The translations under genes and the position numbers were made by a program. From Geobacter sp. (GTDB taxonomy: Bacteria > Desulfobacterota > Desulfuromonadia > Geobacterales > Pseudopelobacteraceae), in NCBI GenBank assembly GCA_003574895.1, contig PJFB01000001.1, forward strand, positions 62,001-126,000: DNA of 64,000 nt. Reading direction: 5' to 3'. The notes under the pieces are model-generated. The model worked only from the letters and a program-made list of their open reading frames with translations, was not told the DNA's origin and did not search any database. Below are positions 62,601 through 64,000 of this stretch, one piece after another; the stretch's first letter is position 1, and every line of letters begins with the position of its first letter.

Positions 62601-64000
62601 ACGGCGAAGGGGGGAGCGATACCTATGAGGTGGGGCTGTCCGGCGGCGGTTCCTCCATCATCAATGTTCAGGACATGTCGCCGGCCAATGACCTGGGCGT
62701 CAATGCCCTCAATGTCTACGGCACCAATCTGGCGGACTACTTCCTTTTCCGTCCCAATGCCATTTCGTCCATCGAACTGGACCAGGACCGGCAGCCGAAG
62801 GCGGGCGGCGGCATCGAGCGCGTGAACTACGATGCGTTCCTCAATGGCGGTATCAAGATCTACGGCCGGAATGGCGACGACACCTTTGTCTTCGACGACA
62901 CGACCGCGCCGCTGACCGTCTATGGCGATGCGGGCAACGACACCTTCCAGGTGGGGCAGATGTTCAAGTCGGAGCGGGATGCCGCGGCCGGCCTGGCGCC
63001 TGAGGACCAGTTCAGCACCATCGCCACGACCCAGGGGTATCTGAGCAACGGCGTGAGCGAGGCCACCACCCTCTACGGCGGCACCGGCGACGATACGTTC
63101 AACGTCTACCACACGGCGGCGGAGCTGTTCCTGTACGGCGAGGCAGATGACGATACCTTCCGGGTCCGGGCCTTTGTCAAGATCGACCCGGCCGACCCCA
63201 AAAAGCCGTTCACCAACATCAACGGCGGCCAGGGGGCCGACTTCATCCAGTATACGGTCAATGCCCCGGTCAACATCGAGGGGGGCGACGGTTTCGACAC
63301 CCTGACCGTGGTGGGCACGGAATTCGGCGACGACTTCGTCATCACGGACCAGGGGATCTTCGGGGCCGGCCTGCCGATCAGCTACAACGGGCTTGAGAAG
63401 ATCATCGTAGACGGCATGGAGGGGAACGACACCTTCTTCATCCTCAGCACGCCGGCCAATGTCCAGCTTGAGGTGGATGGCGGCCTTGGCAGCGATACCT
63501 TCAACCTGGACGGTGGCACTGACGGTGCCCCCATCACGGTTGTCGGCAAGAACCTGAACGGCCACAGCGGCCTGATCGCCGATGCCATCAACAATGCCCT
63601 GTCATCGGCGGACTACCAGAATATCTTCGTGCAGGACGTGTCCGCCATAGTGGCGGACAGTGACTCGGCGGGCGTTGTGATCACGCCCCTCGACGATGTC
63701 ATGACCATCGGCGAAGGGAATGGCACCATCAGGTACAGTGTCGTACTGACGCGGCAGCCCGAGGAGGAGGTCAAGGTAACCGCCACGCCGACCAAGCCCA
63801 AGGAGGCGGACATCAAGGCGGGCGGCGAAGGCGTACTGCTGAACGGCCAGGCGGACGGCGTCACCCTGCTGTTCGACCGCAACAACTGGTGGGTGCCGCA
63901 GGTGGTCACCATCACGGCCCCAGACGATGCCCTGGCGGAAGGGCTGAAATCGTACGTCATCCAGCACAGCGTCATCCAGGGGGGCAGCCCCAGCGATGGC
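32651..64000 (+). CDS. Giant modular surface/secreted protein (>10,450 residues; RTX and LktA-like repeats), 3' end outside window
   Basis: A single open frame of exactly 10,450 codons to the window edge, with no stop found. ATG at 32651 behind GGGGGTGG, 38 bp after tolC. N-terminus without Sec signal but with an LEPR-XLL-like motif (LENRVLLSGD, residues 37-46) and an Ala/Pro-rich linker; DUF4347 (about 192-415); RTX-like glycine/aspartate repeats with embedded flagellin-hook-IN-like modules (about 417-2290); haemagglutinin-like beta-helix segments (2290-3850); seven super-repeats of about 360 residues (about 3843-6700); mixed beta-helix and recurrent small modules (6700-9500); a second RTX-like block (about 9517-10305); then a Calx-beta-like start. 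Very few Cys. Expected role: type I-secreted, calcium-stiffened adhesin for cell-surface, mineral or cell-cell contact. The family-level call is firm; the ligand and C-terminal signal are unknown. Confidence 0.93.
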   Translation, partial: MSMLRSFARSVTKIKESLAKEHSGGSSEPRTVHFETLENRVLLSGDAILPPQQALAQAAAALPPLVATINGPLTPIPAAQVAPLAPTASPVVLNAGVSTLPNDPAQPALAVTGTPTVNANVTAQPATLLPLDGKPAASVLPMAPDVNTVATSVAPTAPASESQPAIAPIPQPQAATQTATLPVSLPVQQATRQIIFVDPAVTDYSALVQSIISAQSATDSAAAQAHAATNGNNGSLEAGPSAATDNGSTATSTANTSEQLMLDLDYASARHDESQSEPQIEVYVLDPTQDGIDQITAILAQSQDVGAVHIISHGAAGFMQVGSSYVSQEELNRKASQLASWKQYVAAGGDVLLYGCDIADGTAGIDFVKRLGDMTGLDVAASTDATGSTALGGDWTLEYSTGVIDVAPLFVADYSYLLQDFVSTSANETFTGTSGGDTYIFSDGWGTDTITDAGTTGTDTIDFSQVTKDLTITIHKDGTVSVTDGTNALNAVAGMERVIAGKGNNVFVFEDGAIFGGTLVGGTGGSNTLDYSAYTTGIAVNFGAGTATGTNGISNIGNVIGSPKNDTLTGDSHDNILNGGGGSDAMTGGGGTDTVNGGTGAYSYIFNSSMGLSTVSVATQTDTLDLSAVTRDLTYTIHADGSVTVTDGATTIKTATGVERIIGGAANDTFVFDADAFFSGTIAGGSGTNTLDFSARTNERDLAVTIKADGSLTATDGIIRLSSATGMNRLIGGSGNNSYTFEDGALFAGTINGGAGGTNTLDYSAYTTSLVVNLVNGTATGTGGISNIANVIGGTGDDLLAGDGNANDLSGGGGNDTFVVAPGWGSDTVADYGGGTDVLDMSAVTAALTFTIHADGTVSVTDGTNSIDSAAGLERLIGGSGTNTFVFENGAVFAGTIDGGSGGNNTLDYSAYNVSVSVDLGEGTATGTDGISNIRNITGGSSDDILAGDGGANIIIGNDGNDLIFGAGGSDVLYGGAGDDTYLMATAGGIVAINEYVDEGNDTLDYSDFTTDVVANLATGTATGTTGISNIENLAGGAGNDTLTGDTGANTIYGGEGNDIIDGAGGTNTLYGGGGADTYVFSGSWGVNTIADTGETGVDTLDFSLVADALTVNLNEGGTVTATDGGGNTLDNVENIDLVIGGSGTSSFVFADNAEFAGAIDGGTGTSTLDYSAYTSGVTVNLGDGTATGLLGVRNINNLTGGAASDNLIGDAKSGIIDGGAGDDYLSGGGNRSIIGGSGVDTLLEIIDADLTLTNSTLTIQQGATTTVEAISGIEKADLIGGANPNIMDASAFTGFTAETPLSFLNHEAGVNIAANDLTIRLTDGTVVTVDLSGATTVGDVLVKIAAADTRLTATINSTATGIDLADSTGGSANSLTAMSVSTLAADLGLTAAGSGNTLHGNAIPAGSVTLDGGSTVRLAELNGGAGVRTIDESTLNLLGLEDVTPLAVLNNGDGVRTVSGNDFRITLTDGITFDVDINSGMTVLDVFNAVWDAAESAAPGRVSISLGSDGDSIYLLDNNPNDSDGNLSVAALNGSYAAADLGLLVSGNGGSLYGDIISDVSNDIRIFLTDGSQVDVDLSGLVTVNDVLVAINAADDRLAATINDDGTGLDIGDTAGGAGAVRIVALNGSLAGADLGILGTAGDAEKAVIHGAGIVTGTIRLDGRLDDDTLIGSRGDDSFTGGGGSDVYTGGGGTDTVSVTRDADFTLVDGSLTITRGSVTETDTFTGISNFILTGGDSANIIDASAYTLGDVTMFGMDGNDVLKGGSGNDYIIGSFGDDLIYGGGGDDSLSGGSGIDVIDGGAGTNTLLEAGNNRFILTDASLDMAEGTNEVQTINLGSGVTGGTFTLAYGGSRTGTIQYNATADDVKGALTALAGIGDDNVDVAGANGVWTVTFRGNLGGENVALMTIDGTGLVNGAATVTTATEGAVRLNTLANIQVARLYGSINDNLMDASAFTGGYVYLDGGLGNDTLIGGSGDDTLIGGDGDDLLTGNGGNDTIIGGSGLDTVVETRDANFTLTNTQLTIGTEVDTLSGIEKGMLTGGAGDNTLDATVFTGIGLETPLWFLNNGNGVGTDTGNKDIRITLSNGDTVDVELDPALADDSPTIKDVLDAIIAADSRLNATLNAASTAIVITDTAGGSQNLTVADINSSTAAADLGIAGTGVGATLTGTPRVAGNVTLDGGAGNDTLRGSSGDDRLTGGSGNDTITGGGGTDTLVESRDADFILTNTQLTIGASETDSLTGITSAELTGGLSANTIDASAFSLGPVTLIGNGGKDILKGGAYGHNKLVMDVSNLTTGDKVTINPGGGTDNRVVIKGLTDINSSGLDWIAWSPAGATAAIEFDAGAYANVQDLYAPGQDIIITADTVNILGRTINTGVSAYTPNLSKAGSITINGDNITIDQGAQLLANASPGGTDGAINILAINDSATFSTGFVNIDAHSSTITIGNATISGGDVMIKAQTASKKYLKEGDFKNYDLGLFDVTPAMQTKLTNTILGGLEGLSFMGSFVSAAPESRITIGESAIIHAANFTAYSNATTDVKAKPTAAFLVGFAGAVVNSTAVTTVAGDITATGDVTIRASVDNSVNVFSKPSGTKGISIAAALSIICSEATAQLTDQGRLTVGGDLYIQGDTIIRSRTEAWSQSSPEDGMAGVAVAIGLEDTTTNAYLDGVAHVTGNVTVHAEQKTDWLQVKRTVFLMGSLPTSYMGTSASVAVGEEGSGELLMDFSDTMTGKIAAPFKAGGEKLWTKIKGPSLVSSITKYPTKAFTAIKNKISPPDNPEDPTKPDKFELGAAVTVTLDDNTATARIGDGNKLDHGGANAEVTAGGAVAVTALVDNKPKLLASCSTTDDLKARNAKNLKDALDEKKIKTKDEFKEKKATTAGLAFAVQVGLFNNSADAHIAGDAVVNTRSTLTVDAQSLNQIDPMSLWGANLIAPLLSDNTSPSYTTQDGVQDIYAGDTVDVSSGFTGTGDMGTRYEYLDQGYLSADTIDLGTADFTDTTKWKKLGAPASLVRDAMYEQLSYYLTSDSGLISGFANTWSQAKTSGQKNQLAGAVTVLLLNHTADARIMQGARINQDGTFRTGAQDVVVSATSINETVSIAGNLTLPGVGGKPKTYEVQFTAPAGGTSGGQTAAGGAVLCLGDFSSVTAKIEDGVNIYADSLKVDAENLTLSIGLGATGGTASSKAINGAFTVNFAVNSTLAQIDNGATVVIGDTPAIAGTTTQGSADAGGTNEVQTITLNQSVTGGTFTLSFGGQTTSAINYDATAAEVSDALSGLSTIGSGNVAVTGSAGDWTVTFQGALANTDVADIVADGSALVHDGIIVTANDKTYLITVAGSVAVSDETSAGLSAGLNVVVRNTQAVIGNLSDEDTVGTLGSITSGGDIRVDALNGGFIGNFAVAGAKASSSPTKSDTKPKNWNPGTGGTQGSTGTKQSNQDLADWQTKMQSVLKDMVKTKGLDAKVSEAVTSATKSTETTKSSLAFSGSATINVVNDNARAYLYQTGALQLSTAALYVDAQNNAIVASLAGGVAYASTSGDASTKGIAGAFAINVLTGATEAFVDGVASLNAHSLDIEAAHSGWNVSLAAGLAGATGKDGIAIGGSVGVNVSLFSVEADLRNIAGAVTIEDKVKLNAVDSVNQIAIGGSGGFGGKAGVGIAIGFSYNQNIVRSQISALTNFKHTGNVDVDATSNGLIVAVTGSVGVGTGDKGKGGAGTVTVNVVNNTTEANILNTTTNIASTGNVHVQALDNTSIYSFAGAFAAGKSAGLGGAVAVNYLGSTVRSAIEGSTLHTTGSFSSSATESGTIVTLAAAGAGSKSTAFSGSVAVNILNNTIDAHISKNSQVITTGAISLTANDRDVSVALAGGVAISTGGNAIGAAIGVNVVLNRTTAAVDASKLESTSSTIDVTATGEETLVGVTLGGAGGKQFALGASFSADVEISTAEAKVSGGSDLDAAGDIDITASDNTTVVVVAGGFAGSKQTAIGLSASAVYEENTIRANIDGSTVTSSGGAIALNAGIAPPATAADPSQLALGTSGIDMPSFGSSQVVNLTFAGAGGGKVAAGAAASVNIIRNTLEASITNATATDAIQATGVTLSAIDSSVIDAIALGAAGAGKVGVGVAAAANVIQNDIKTRIDNSKVTSTGSVTMTSQSSSIIRSLGMGVSGSGNVAVSASALGNGVANTVTSTISGSSLVKAAGDVVINALDIAPSVLPSWMLSADKQQELDDMLSGSPIDLTANILALNVSVAGSGKVAVGVALTGNVVHNTVKADIIDAVVLAGVNATTHAIELTDADVYLNALSKTGITAITVGVGASGKVAVQATGFGNVITNTVDASISGTAAQVRSGGNTGLSAMDQSHISSVGLSVAASGNASVSAIVGANVITNTVDAEISGATVASGAALDLAAESQSTIFGFTGGVAGSGSVGVVVFLAGNVVTNTTEALITDAADVDATGAVTVSAQDSSIIDAFSFGVAGSGSVAVCVGLSANVIANTITSTISGASTLDTQSTLDLTAQSAEIIRTVSVGVSGSGSVAVQVTAMGNVISNRVIAAIDGSTVNAAGDVTITAQDVAPSVLTPWNLGSADNQSTIDKALDGSPIDPAANILAVNISVAGSGSVAVNGAFTGNVIANTIEAEILNNARVTTTNNGKVDLEATSKAGIIGVTVGVAGSGTVAVNATGFGNVIANTIDASILGGSTVTAAGLVNQSAKDQSGIRSLALSVAGSGTVSVGALIGANVIANSITALVSGSTVSSGSTLDLAAESSATVFSFSTGVAGSGSVSVIVSLSANVIANTIEAGVIKEGTIASDVDATGAVSISAQDSSIIDAIAFGVAGSGSVAVGVGLSSNVIADTITATISDGATLDTQSTLSLTAQSVEIIRALALGVSGSGSVAVQVTAMGNVISNRVIAAIDGSTVNAAGDVTITAQDVAPSVLTPWNLGSTKNQDDVAAALDGSPIDPAANILAVNISVAASGTVAVNAAFTGNVIANTIEAEILNNARVTTTNNGKVDLDATSKAGIIGVTVGVAGSGTVAVNATGFGNVIANTIDASILGGSTVTAAGLVNQSAKDQSGIRSLALSVAGSGAVSVGALIGANVIANSITALVSGSTVSSGSTLDLAAESSASVLSFSTGVAGSGAVSVLVSLAANVVTNTVEAGVINDGATASDVDAVGAVSVSAKDSSTVDSMAIGVSGTGGVAVGVALSTNIITNTVTATISGSTLDTQGTLGLSALSQEVIRTVAVGVSGSGGVAVQMTALGNIIANTVTATIDDATVTAAGDVSLAAQDLAPSVIPDWILVPKVTIDVAASGVVDTADDSIKVGANRWRTGDTIVYDNGGGTDIGGLTSGTTYFAIAVDNDPTRIRLAATADDAKNGNAINLTSTGIGAQTFVNETLGGSLDLTANILSLNVSVAGTGGVAVNGAFTGNVIANTIRSGISNATVTTTNSGKVALNTKSSAAIVSATIGVAGSGAVAVNATGFGNVIANTVDASITGGSHVQAAGAVAQSATDQSKIYSLAVSVAGTGGVAVGALIGANVITDTITAQIAGSTVSSGSTLDLAAESAASIMGLTTGVAGSGAGAGVLSLSANVISTTVKAGIVKEEATASDVDATGGVTISAKDRATIDALAIGVSGTGGGAVGLALSANVITNTIQAAISGSTLDTQSTLTMTAESSEIIRAAAIGVSGSGGFAVQLTAMGNVIANTVTATIADSATVKTGDDVTITAKDVAPSIIPAWLLPAGAQTTLDNAMADSPVKDLTHTNILAVMVGVAGTGGVAVNGVFSGNSITNTITATVDHSTLLAGVNAAGTVTNANADISLGTESSSGIISLTVGVAGSGGASINATGFGNGIANTVAANITASIVKSGGMVALDADDAADIKALGIGVAGSGSDAYGVLAAVNVITDRVTANISSSSVTSGAALSQSATSDAAMFSAVCGVAAAGMSAGNLVLAGNVVTDTTEAKITDSSTVYSTGALTQSATNTTSIDGIAFGLAASALGAAGGALAANVIVNSTNTGISDSTLTTLSSLSMTALSSSVIRALNLGVAASGGFAMQLTVLGNDITNTTTANITTSTVSANGAMTLSAIDSAPGAVPAMLLTSDQQAKLTAALEDSPFKDFAHTNILALNISVAASGSMAFNASLMGNSIIDTVQADIVNSTVTKSLSLTQTATSSAGIMALSAGVGVAGDVAANITGFGNFIKNTVDASITGGSTVHTTNSSTQTATDSSSIDSIGLGLAGSGIAAINGVVGYNRIQDSITAQVIGSTLTSDGAVSLSASSDASIKSFVGGVAASGLVAAQLSLTLNDISNTIAASIINNGTIRSTVHAGGNFSLSATDSSTMDSVAIGLSASGFAAGGAAVSKNTIANTVTTAITLSDATSGADAALTATSSDIIRSYAIGVAGSGLGALNASLTLNDLGNTVSSTIVNGTLTATGSASLTALDIAPAVVPDFNSAVAAPAAIVNKLTAAINGTSVNPNANIVSFAGSISVAGVAALGAAVANNTIHNTVTAEIVDSTVTATNGAISITADSTAAISSLAAGFGVSAGVAANASVVNNEITSTVTADIRGNSTVSAGGNVTLKATGKAAIDAVTFSLSGGLAAVGGSVLVNTIDTKTQAYVAGTSAAAPVTINNAKTLSLSADTTYDVAGRSIGATGGLVAGGASVTDTTVSGTTSAYIGDYAVIGKNGSVDDVEISASSTITVSSEADGLSAGIGSGTGNEATATIDPLVAAYIGKADIRTTNDVTLNADATVTAETDAKGISVGALSVGVSLATSEIKPTVKTYIDEGASVMGRNLTMTSHADNTADAYGNASGGGLIGGNGTDIDAIVTPTIMAFVGDGAALALTGILTVASKSEEEAKAKAEGLTVGIVGVGVVLSNAKVRPDIDTYIGNAQISAYGISLQTLHNYDDNGAVIDKGADATAYAPGGGLIAANGAVATATSDAQLDTRVNAGARLTAGSDISLLSQADNTATADSEGLTVGALAIGAVSATAASKGSTLAHMDAVQATAGHNLSIVADGSNAAQATVKSATGGILAIGGENAATATITPTISAYATGSTLKAGNDLTVNAHGTVAAAADARGISAGALAVGVSRATSTVTPTISAYIGGGSKTISASTLSVLASLSVPTNGYSAQSFATGSSGALIGVSATSSSATTGGTVTGYVADNTVLSVSNSIAVNATGDSKQQARTDSSNYGFIAAGSNDSYATSTLVTDSYLGNGVTISAGDPIGGLVDGQLYYVVVDNIRAFIPASAISGNWIDLGADNGLKSGDMISYNTGVSTNSAVGGLTNTGTYYVEVDSSNPNRIRLYDFSTTNVDTTDPNSVKFYVRNADGSSGGVASAITLNAAAATGTGHRFTILNPTRVKLATSYSNATSSLLSPTTIDLTDPAVLGGSQTLTPTSVYNPTPLSFDPATALHAASNAIDLGASNGLATGDTVVYHKGNGPALLVTASGTDYNFAGAVSGSGGLVSGNASSSTVISTSTTRAHIGTDGSSAADILNVSSLKIASSHTALFDSQTNSMSAGGLNVSGASARNTDTSTVEAKLGGNAAVTTLDFQITSVNTARKNLLGADQYNVQAGQGGVANGMAGESVTTITNNTYATVGDGARVTVTGDILNPGNFLLSTYNDVEGYDDVKLDSGGLINCAGATSHIIANENAYSQIGNNATISTVGTVDLQSRTRGVLTVEPQVHTYGLASAGAVDGQAIVNEIDQANVGTNTVIDAKGNINLLAGRDRDGVRNTFLITSRGDELNASVIPISSLKSDGEVFEYNTISIGLGSTLLAGRDAALLAEQNSPTTIKASGAGKSWLSAIADGINALTGGGISDELKGGTSKDERHTSVVVNGTIEVGTLKNQSILIPKDFVTNPDAVVTRTDGMPDPVLSTESIASNLIKEWKHWQDLRTLYAGDAAAVAAYTVEISRVEEQMKAIGLYDATHNVYLSSYAAPYVTLSDIWAQAGIIRINGDDLTGNGSLKAPGDVTITIENDSPANLRLNSITIPDNGGGVVMFNGASITKPSDVLNKSGQIPTGLSFDVTATGSTPQIIIKNTFDADNPVNSGSATYKDFTSPSVEIDGDISNVLGLVSITSAGSIYSNANITAGDLEMITGQDFVQSYIDALYTAGNNPGTTWAAAADAARASGLSSYTTTNGSGSNTAINSAVSAALNATTTTTVNLEDSSTNPNTLNGKGNIIAANNVYISAKYLNIAGTVQSGMPVRTVTIDNVADLARIEAAKTIYTLYRQGVTYLTKASAESYGLDSAVFGSGWTTDVIGSTWYGTPIYGTTEMKLSLSDYMGQVYGLSTDDWKSFTLPLTGTNNIKVNFNVEKNRLEVWSAKVQGGYMELFGQIVSTGGGQLNVMDGYGSVTVKNQTGYDVVVNQLDAGEGVNGELKIIDTSFKDSTGALRVTEYYRENGVVKTKTYYQATVLDPVTKQYVVQEKDVTYGSGTGARSGVYDTQSGMRYYWATGQNYQVKTVTTYASSDWLGIDALAADPGNIVDGPHRENIDPKPIREPGEYVAQSTDTSDYSYNHYVINTSGDSKSERTWSTSTWYGKNTYYDEVTVVNGKKDIWANSIRADRQIGISFIGFDAGDSRVGVTVESGGAILLNGSINDPSGSTKLTAGGQIALINEDAVIGGGSIALSAGTGIGVGTTLNTEVTNSGTGTLSAITTTGDIRISELTGDLKLGMVTTSTSNGDVALSARGTIYGASSDTLISGGAITLTSLYGGIGTLGTGGTADSLGSGAQALRIDSGTNAARDVVTATASQSVYLKETSGDMNLYKAQSGADVRIEVTNGSLIDANTTATRDDRTTEQLLALWTRMQATEDTAGLSIIATITAYQNTKTQEYQTYWRYRAQQEAQTGNSAFDPTYQVTLSAAEEAAYSAYYGSAWDATLKTTLENERTAQYRALHRTYGNVTAAFDPNWAYSVDDPALHQTFGSAAVSGNTIAIGSNVFTTGQAVTYHSGTGGSIAGLVDGYNYYVVKDANDPDKIMLATTAANAEANTPIVITLGAVAGTGNWFSDGDVLKQRAAWSESMLKNSVSASILQPKLVTSTGSDIEDPNIVGHSIYVSTSADIGTIKGDPVKFTLPLNNALTDEQKVILAAAERKDVTYFNAAGDDITDNVTGPNPTETIAWLMVNPVDDINVSATGVVDLQAGGKANIGSEGPLAIDHITAAGEVRVKGKSGLSDARTAATGLALANITGGDIILEGGGGGIGDSSTPLDIVLTGSRGLTARAGGDIYINAESNLQLMEVSSAGGLVNLVSSGSIADAYGDGTVLADMAKVITASSIYLQAAGAIGTATNYIETQSGSITARAGGNIYLYENSNHAMVVDTVTSTGGGVFLKANFGIVRQDDATLHTNVTGTIVDLTSLGSTIGESGGHALFVNTTSATPGLGLSTSSFGGTYIEALDGSLYLNSVAANNGGDAFITAINGAILNARNDGGSNVVAGHTRLFAKGDVGTAGNKLFSQISRLEGQSTTGSVYIQNTGDMTVDGEGVTAFKATSITNLCTITIDSYVSGSTVTIATDDTDDDSLLITDTAVIGATGTVTLHGGDLVRIAQGALVESTGSTITVSGADDDGTGTLFELYGTLSAAAVTIDGSNHADTIVLTNTTSPTTINAADGDDLIYIGSNATPAGNTGGTVATITAPLTINGDGGSDTVVIDDTADDAVNALLLTNTTITGISPAVITYGTLEDLNINMGNAGNTVTVRSTQAGTGTTIRTGSGADTVYAGSTDDNGTSTLNDLLGPLAFDGQGGSDLLRLNDMGDASDNTGTLSANAITGLGTAGVAYQGIETVTVDLGSGSDRFSIQSTNGATLTYVNANAGDDQVTVGDAAHSLAATAGLLTITGGTGADGLVIDNSAATSSQSGTLTSALLTGFGLGSAIDYQQFENFGLTLGTGDDTLYVASTIDGTNVINLNDGNDVVNIDTVGGSVTPVKSGSLTVWGGAGNDTFRVNYDAAGKQTFLNGIHGELTLHGEGGSDTYEVGLSGGGSSIINVQDMSPANDLGVNALNVYGTNLADYFLFRPNAISSIELDQDRQPKAGGGIERVNYDAFLNGGIKIYGRNGDDTFVFDDTTAPLTVYGDAGNDTFQVGQMFKSERDAAAGLAPEDQFSTIATTQGYLSNGVSEATTLYGGTGDDTFNVYHTAAELFLYGEADDDTFRVRAFVKIDPADPKKPFTNINGGQGADFIQYTVNAPVNIEGGDGFDTLTVVGTEFGDDFVITDQGIFGAGLPISYNGLEKIIVDGMEGNDTFFILSTPANVQLEVDGGLGSDTFNLDGGTDGAPITVVGKNLNGHSGLIADAINNALSSADYQNIFVQDVSAIVADSDSAGVVITPLDDVMTIGEGNGTIRYSVVLTRQPEEEVKVTATPTKPKEADIKAGGEGVLLNGQADGVTLLFDRNNWWVPQVVTITAPDDALAEGLKSYVIQHSVIQGGSPSDG
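32741..32790 (+). other. LEPR-XLL-like N-terminal motif of the giant protein
   Basis: Residues about 31-46 read TVHFETLENRVLLSGD, matching the L-E-x-R-x-L-L-S-x-D pattern of the LEPR-XLL domain that marks the N-terminus of very large presumed surface proteins. The canonical Pro is Asn here (LENR). The function of the motif is not established. Confidence 0.8.
33224..33905 (+). other. DUF4347 domain of the giant protein
   Basis: Residues about 192-418. Recognised by RQIIFVDPAV, VYVLDPTQDGIDQI, VHIISHGAAG, GGDVLLYGCDIA and DVAASTDATG...GGDWTLEYSTG. H313 follows one hydrophobic strand (HIISHG) and C356 another (LLYGCD), 43 residues apart. An Asn/Ser/Ala-rich insert of about 60 residues (203-265) splits the first strand from the core. 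Confidence 0.85.
33905..39560 (+). repeat. RTX-like (GGxGxDxx) repeat block of the giant protein
   Basis: About 1,880 codons built from units such as GGGGNDTFVV, GGAGDDTYLM and GGSGNDTITGG. These alternate with a recurring ~115-residue block (GGTNTLDYSAYTTSLVVNL, GTATGTGGISNIANVIGG, then ADGTVSVTDG) present about five times between 33.9 and 36.3 kb. The Gly/Asp nonapeptide character predicts calcium-binding parallel beta-rolls. Confidence 0.88.
36556..39162 (+). repeat. Four flagellin-hook-IN-like modules inside the RTX block
   Basis: Copies at about 36556-36855, 36990-37320, 37321-37605 and 38836-39162. Each reads: a strand pair DIRITLSNGDTVDVEL, a helix of the type VNDVLVAINAADDRLAATIN, then GLDIGDTAGG and a closing AADLGI. 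This order matches the repeated modules of FliD/flagellin hook-associated proteins. Copy 2 has the most divergent helix. Confidence 0.6.
38141..42660 (+). repeat. Two copies of a ~105-residue EVQTI module
   Basis: Copies at about 38141-38445 and 42350-42660. Each runs NEVQTI(N/T)L, VTGGTFTL, GG, a YNAT/YDATA segment with a short helix (DVKGALTAL / EVSDALSGL), NV(D/A)V, WTVTF(R/Q)G. This module is also seen in other giant bacterial surface proteins. Confidence 0.6.
44177..52760 (+). repeat. Seven tandem super-repeats (~360 codons each), LktA/filamentous-adhesin type
   Basis: A landmark D-x-A-P-x-x-(V/L/I)-P-x-(W/F/M) recurs in frame at 45269, 46361, 47438, 48512, 49835, 50921 and 51989, i.e. 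spacings of 364, 359, 358, 441, 362 and 356 codons. Each super-repeat holds six ~60-residue units of the form GVAGSGSVAVN...NVIANTIDASI...GSTV...G...L.A.D.S.I. The long 441-codon interval contains an inserted module (48590-48830). The unit pattern is that of the leukotoxin LktA-type filamentous adhesin repeat and suggests a very long beta-helix. The copies at 46.3-47.4 and 47.4-48.1 kb are nearly identical in DNA. Confidence 0.9.
48590..59710 (+). repeat. Dispersed TGDxVxY/GGLxxGxxYYV modules
   Basis: A ~75-residue module appears at about 48590-48830, 54346-54610, partly at 54930-55020, and 59498-59710. Common features: an I(D/K)(L/V)G...(T/S)GD or TGQ start, (V/M)(V/S/T)Y, GGL-x4-G or AGLVDG, YY(V/A)xVD or KD, and a D-P-x-(R/K)-I-(R/M)-L end. 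Its insertion in one super-repeat shows that the modules are mobile within the protein. Confidence 0.6.
61200..63560 (+). repeat. Second RTX-like block of the giant protein
   Basis: Residues about 9517-10305 with DGDDLIYIGSNA, GGAGNDTFRVNYD, GRNGDDTFVFDD, GGTGDDTFNVYH and GEADDDTFRVR, and longer beta strands between them. Less regular than the first block. It precedes a Calx-beta-like start (about residue 10338: VMTIGEGNGTIRYSVVLTR) that runs off the window. Confidence 0.75.

Overview
The window looks like chromosomal DNA of a Geobacter-type bacterium (Desulfuromonadia/Geobacterales). The grounds are the house-keeping set (yicC, gmk, rpoZ, a bifunctional rel gene, rsmD-coaD, rpmB, thrC), the density of two-component, sigma-54 and c-di-GMP proteins, a glycine-rich lipoprotein and a DUF1858 protein. 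The species cannot be fixed from the sequence alone.

Region 1 (1-7.5 kb) is signalling. A receiver-GGDEF protein cut by the window edge is translationally coupled to a large membrane histidine kinase. Next come tRNA-Arg(UCG), a small lipoprotein, an NtrC-type sigma-54 activator and a TPR protein. Region 2 (7.6-24.2 kb) is core genome: rsmD-coaD-aminotransferase, a DUF1858 protein, a PilZ-like membrane protein, yicC, a DJ-1/HD-GYP fusion, an MFS carrier coupled to rfbC, an M16 peptidase, gmk, rpoZ, rel, ridA, rpmB, a YdcF-like protein, thrC and a fatty-acid-hydroxylase-like protein. Several good intrinsic terminators separate the units.

Region 3 (24.2-28.1 kb) is a small accessory island starting at tRNA-Gly(CCC). 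The 3' end of the tRNA gene, its terminator and the zeta-kinase leader (about 95 bp) recur in imperfect form at 28.0-28.1 kb. Inside lie a zeta-type kinase with a coupled 59-residue partner, a truncated tail of a type III restriction helicase/nuclease, and an AT-rich gene for a 674-residue protein. That protein joins a GHKL ATPase domain to a C-terminal PD-(D/E)XK-like site and is the best candidate here for an undescribed defence effector. A 289-bp direct repeat, holding the kinase 3' end and the 59-residue gene, flanks the remnant and the ATPase-nuclease gene.

Region 4 (28.1-31.2 kb) holds small genes: a 96-residue unknown, a HIT protein, a monooxygenase-fold protein, a zinc-ribbon protein and a frameshifted hot-dog thioesterase. 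It also holds a MITE-like 151-bp inverted-repeat element and gene debris.

Region 5 (31.3 kb to the end) is a TolC-type outer-membrane protein followed 38 bp later by a single open frame. That frame runs from 32,651 to the last base: 10,450 codons with no stop seen, so a protein above roughly 1 MDa that is still unfinished at the edge. Its order is an LEPR-XLL-like N-terminus, a DUF4347 domain, RTX-like repeats mixed with flagellin-hook-IN-like modules, a haemagglutinin-like stretch, seven copies of a roughly 360-residue super-repeat of the LktA/filamentous-adhesin type, mixed beta-helix modules, a second RTX-like block, and the start of a Calx-beta-like domain. With tolC next door it is most simply a type I-secreted giant surface adhesin. 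No ABC transporter or membrane-fusion protein lies in the window.
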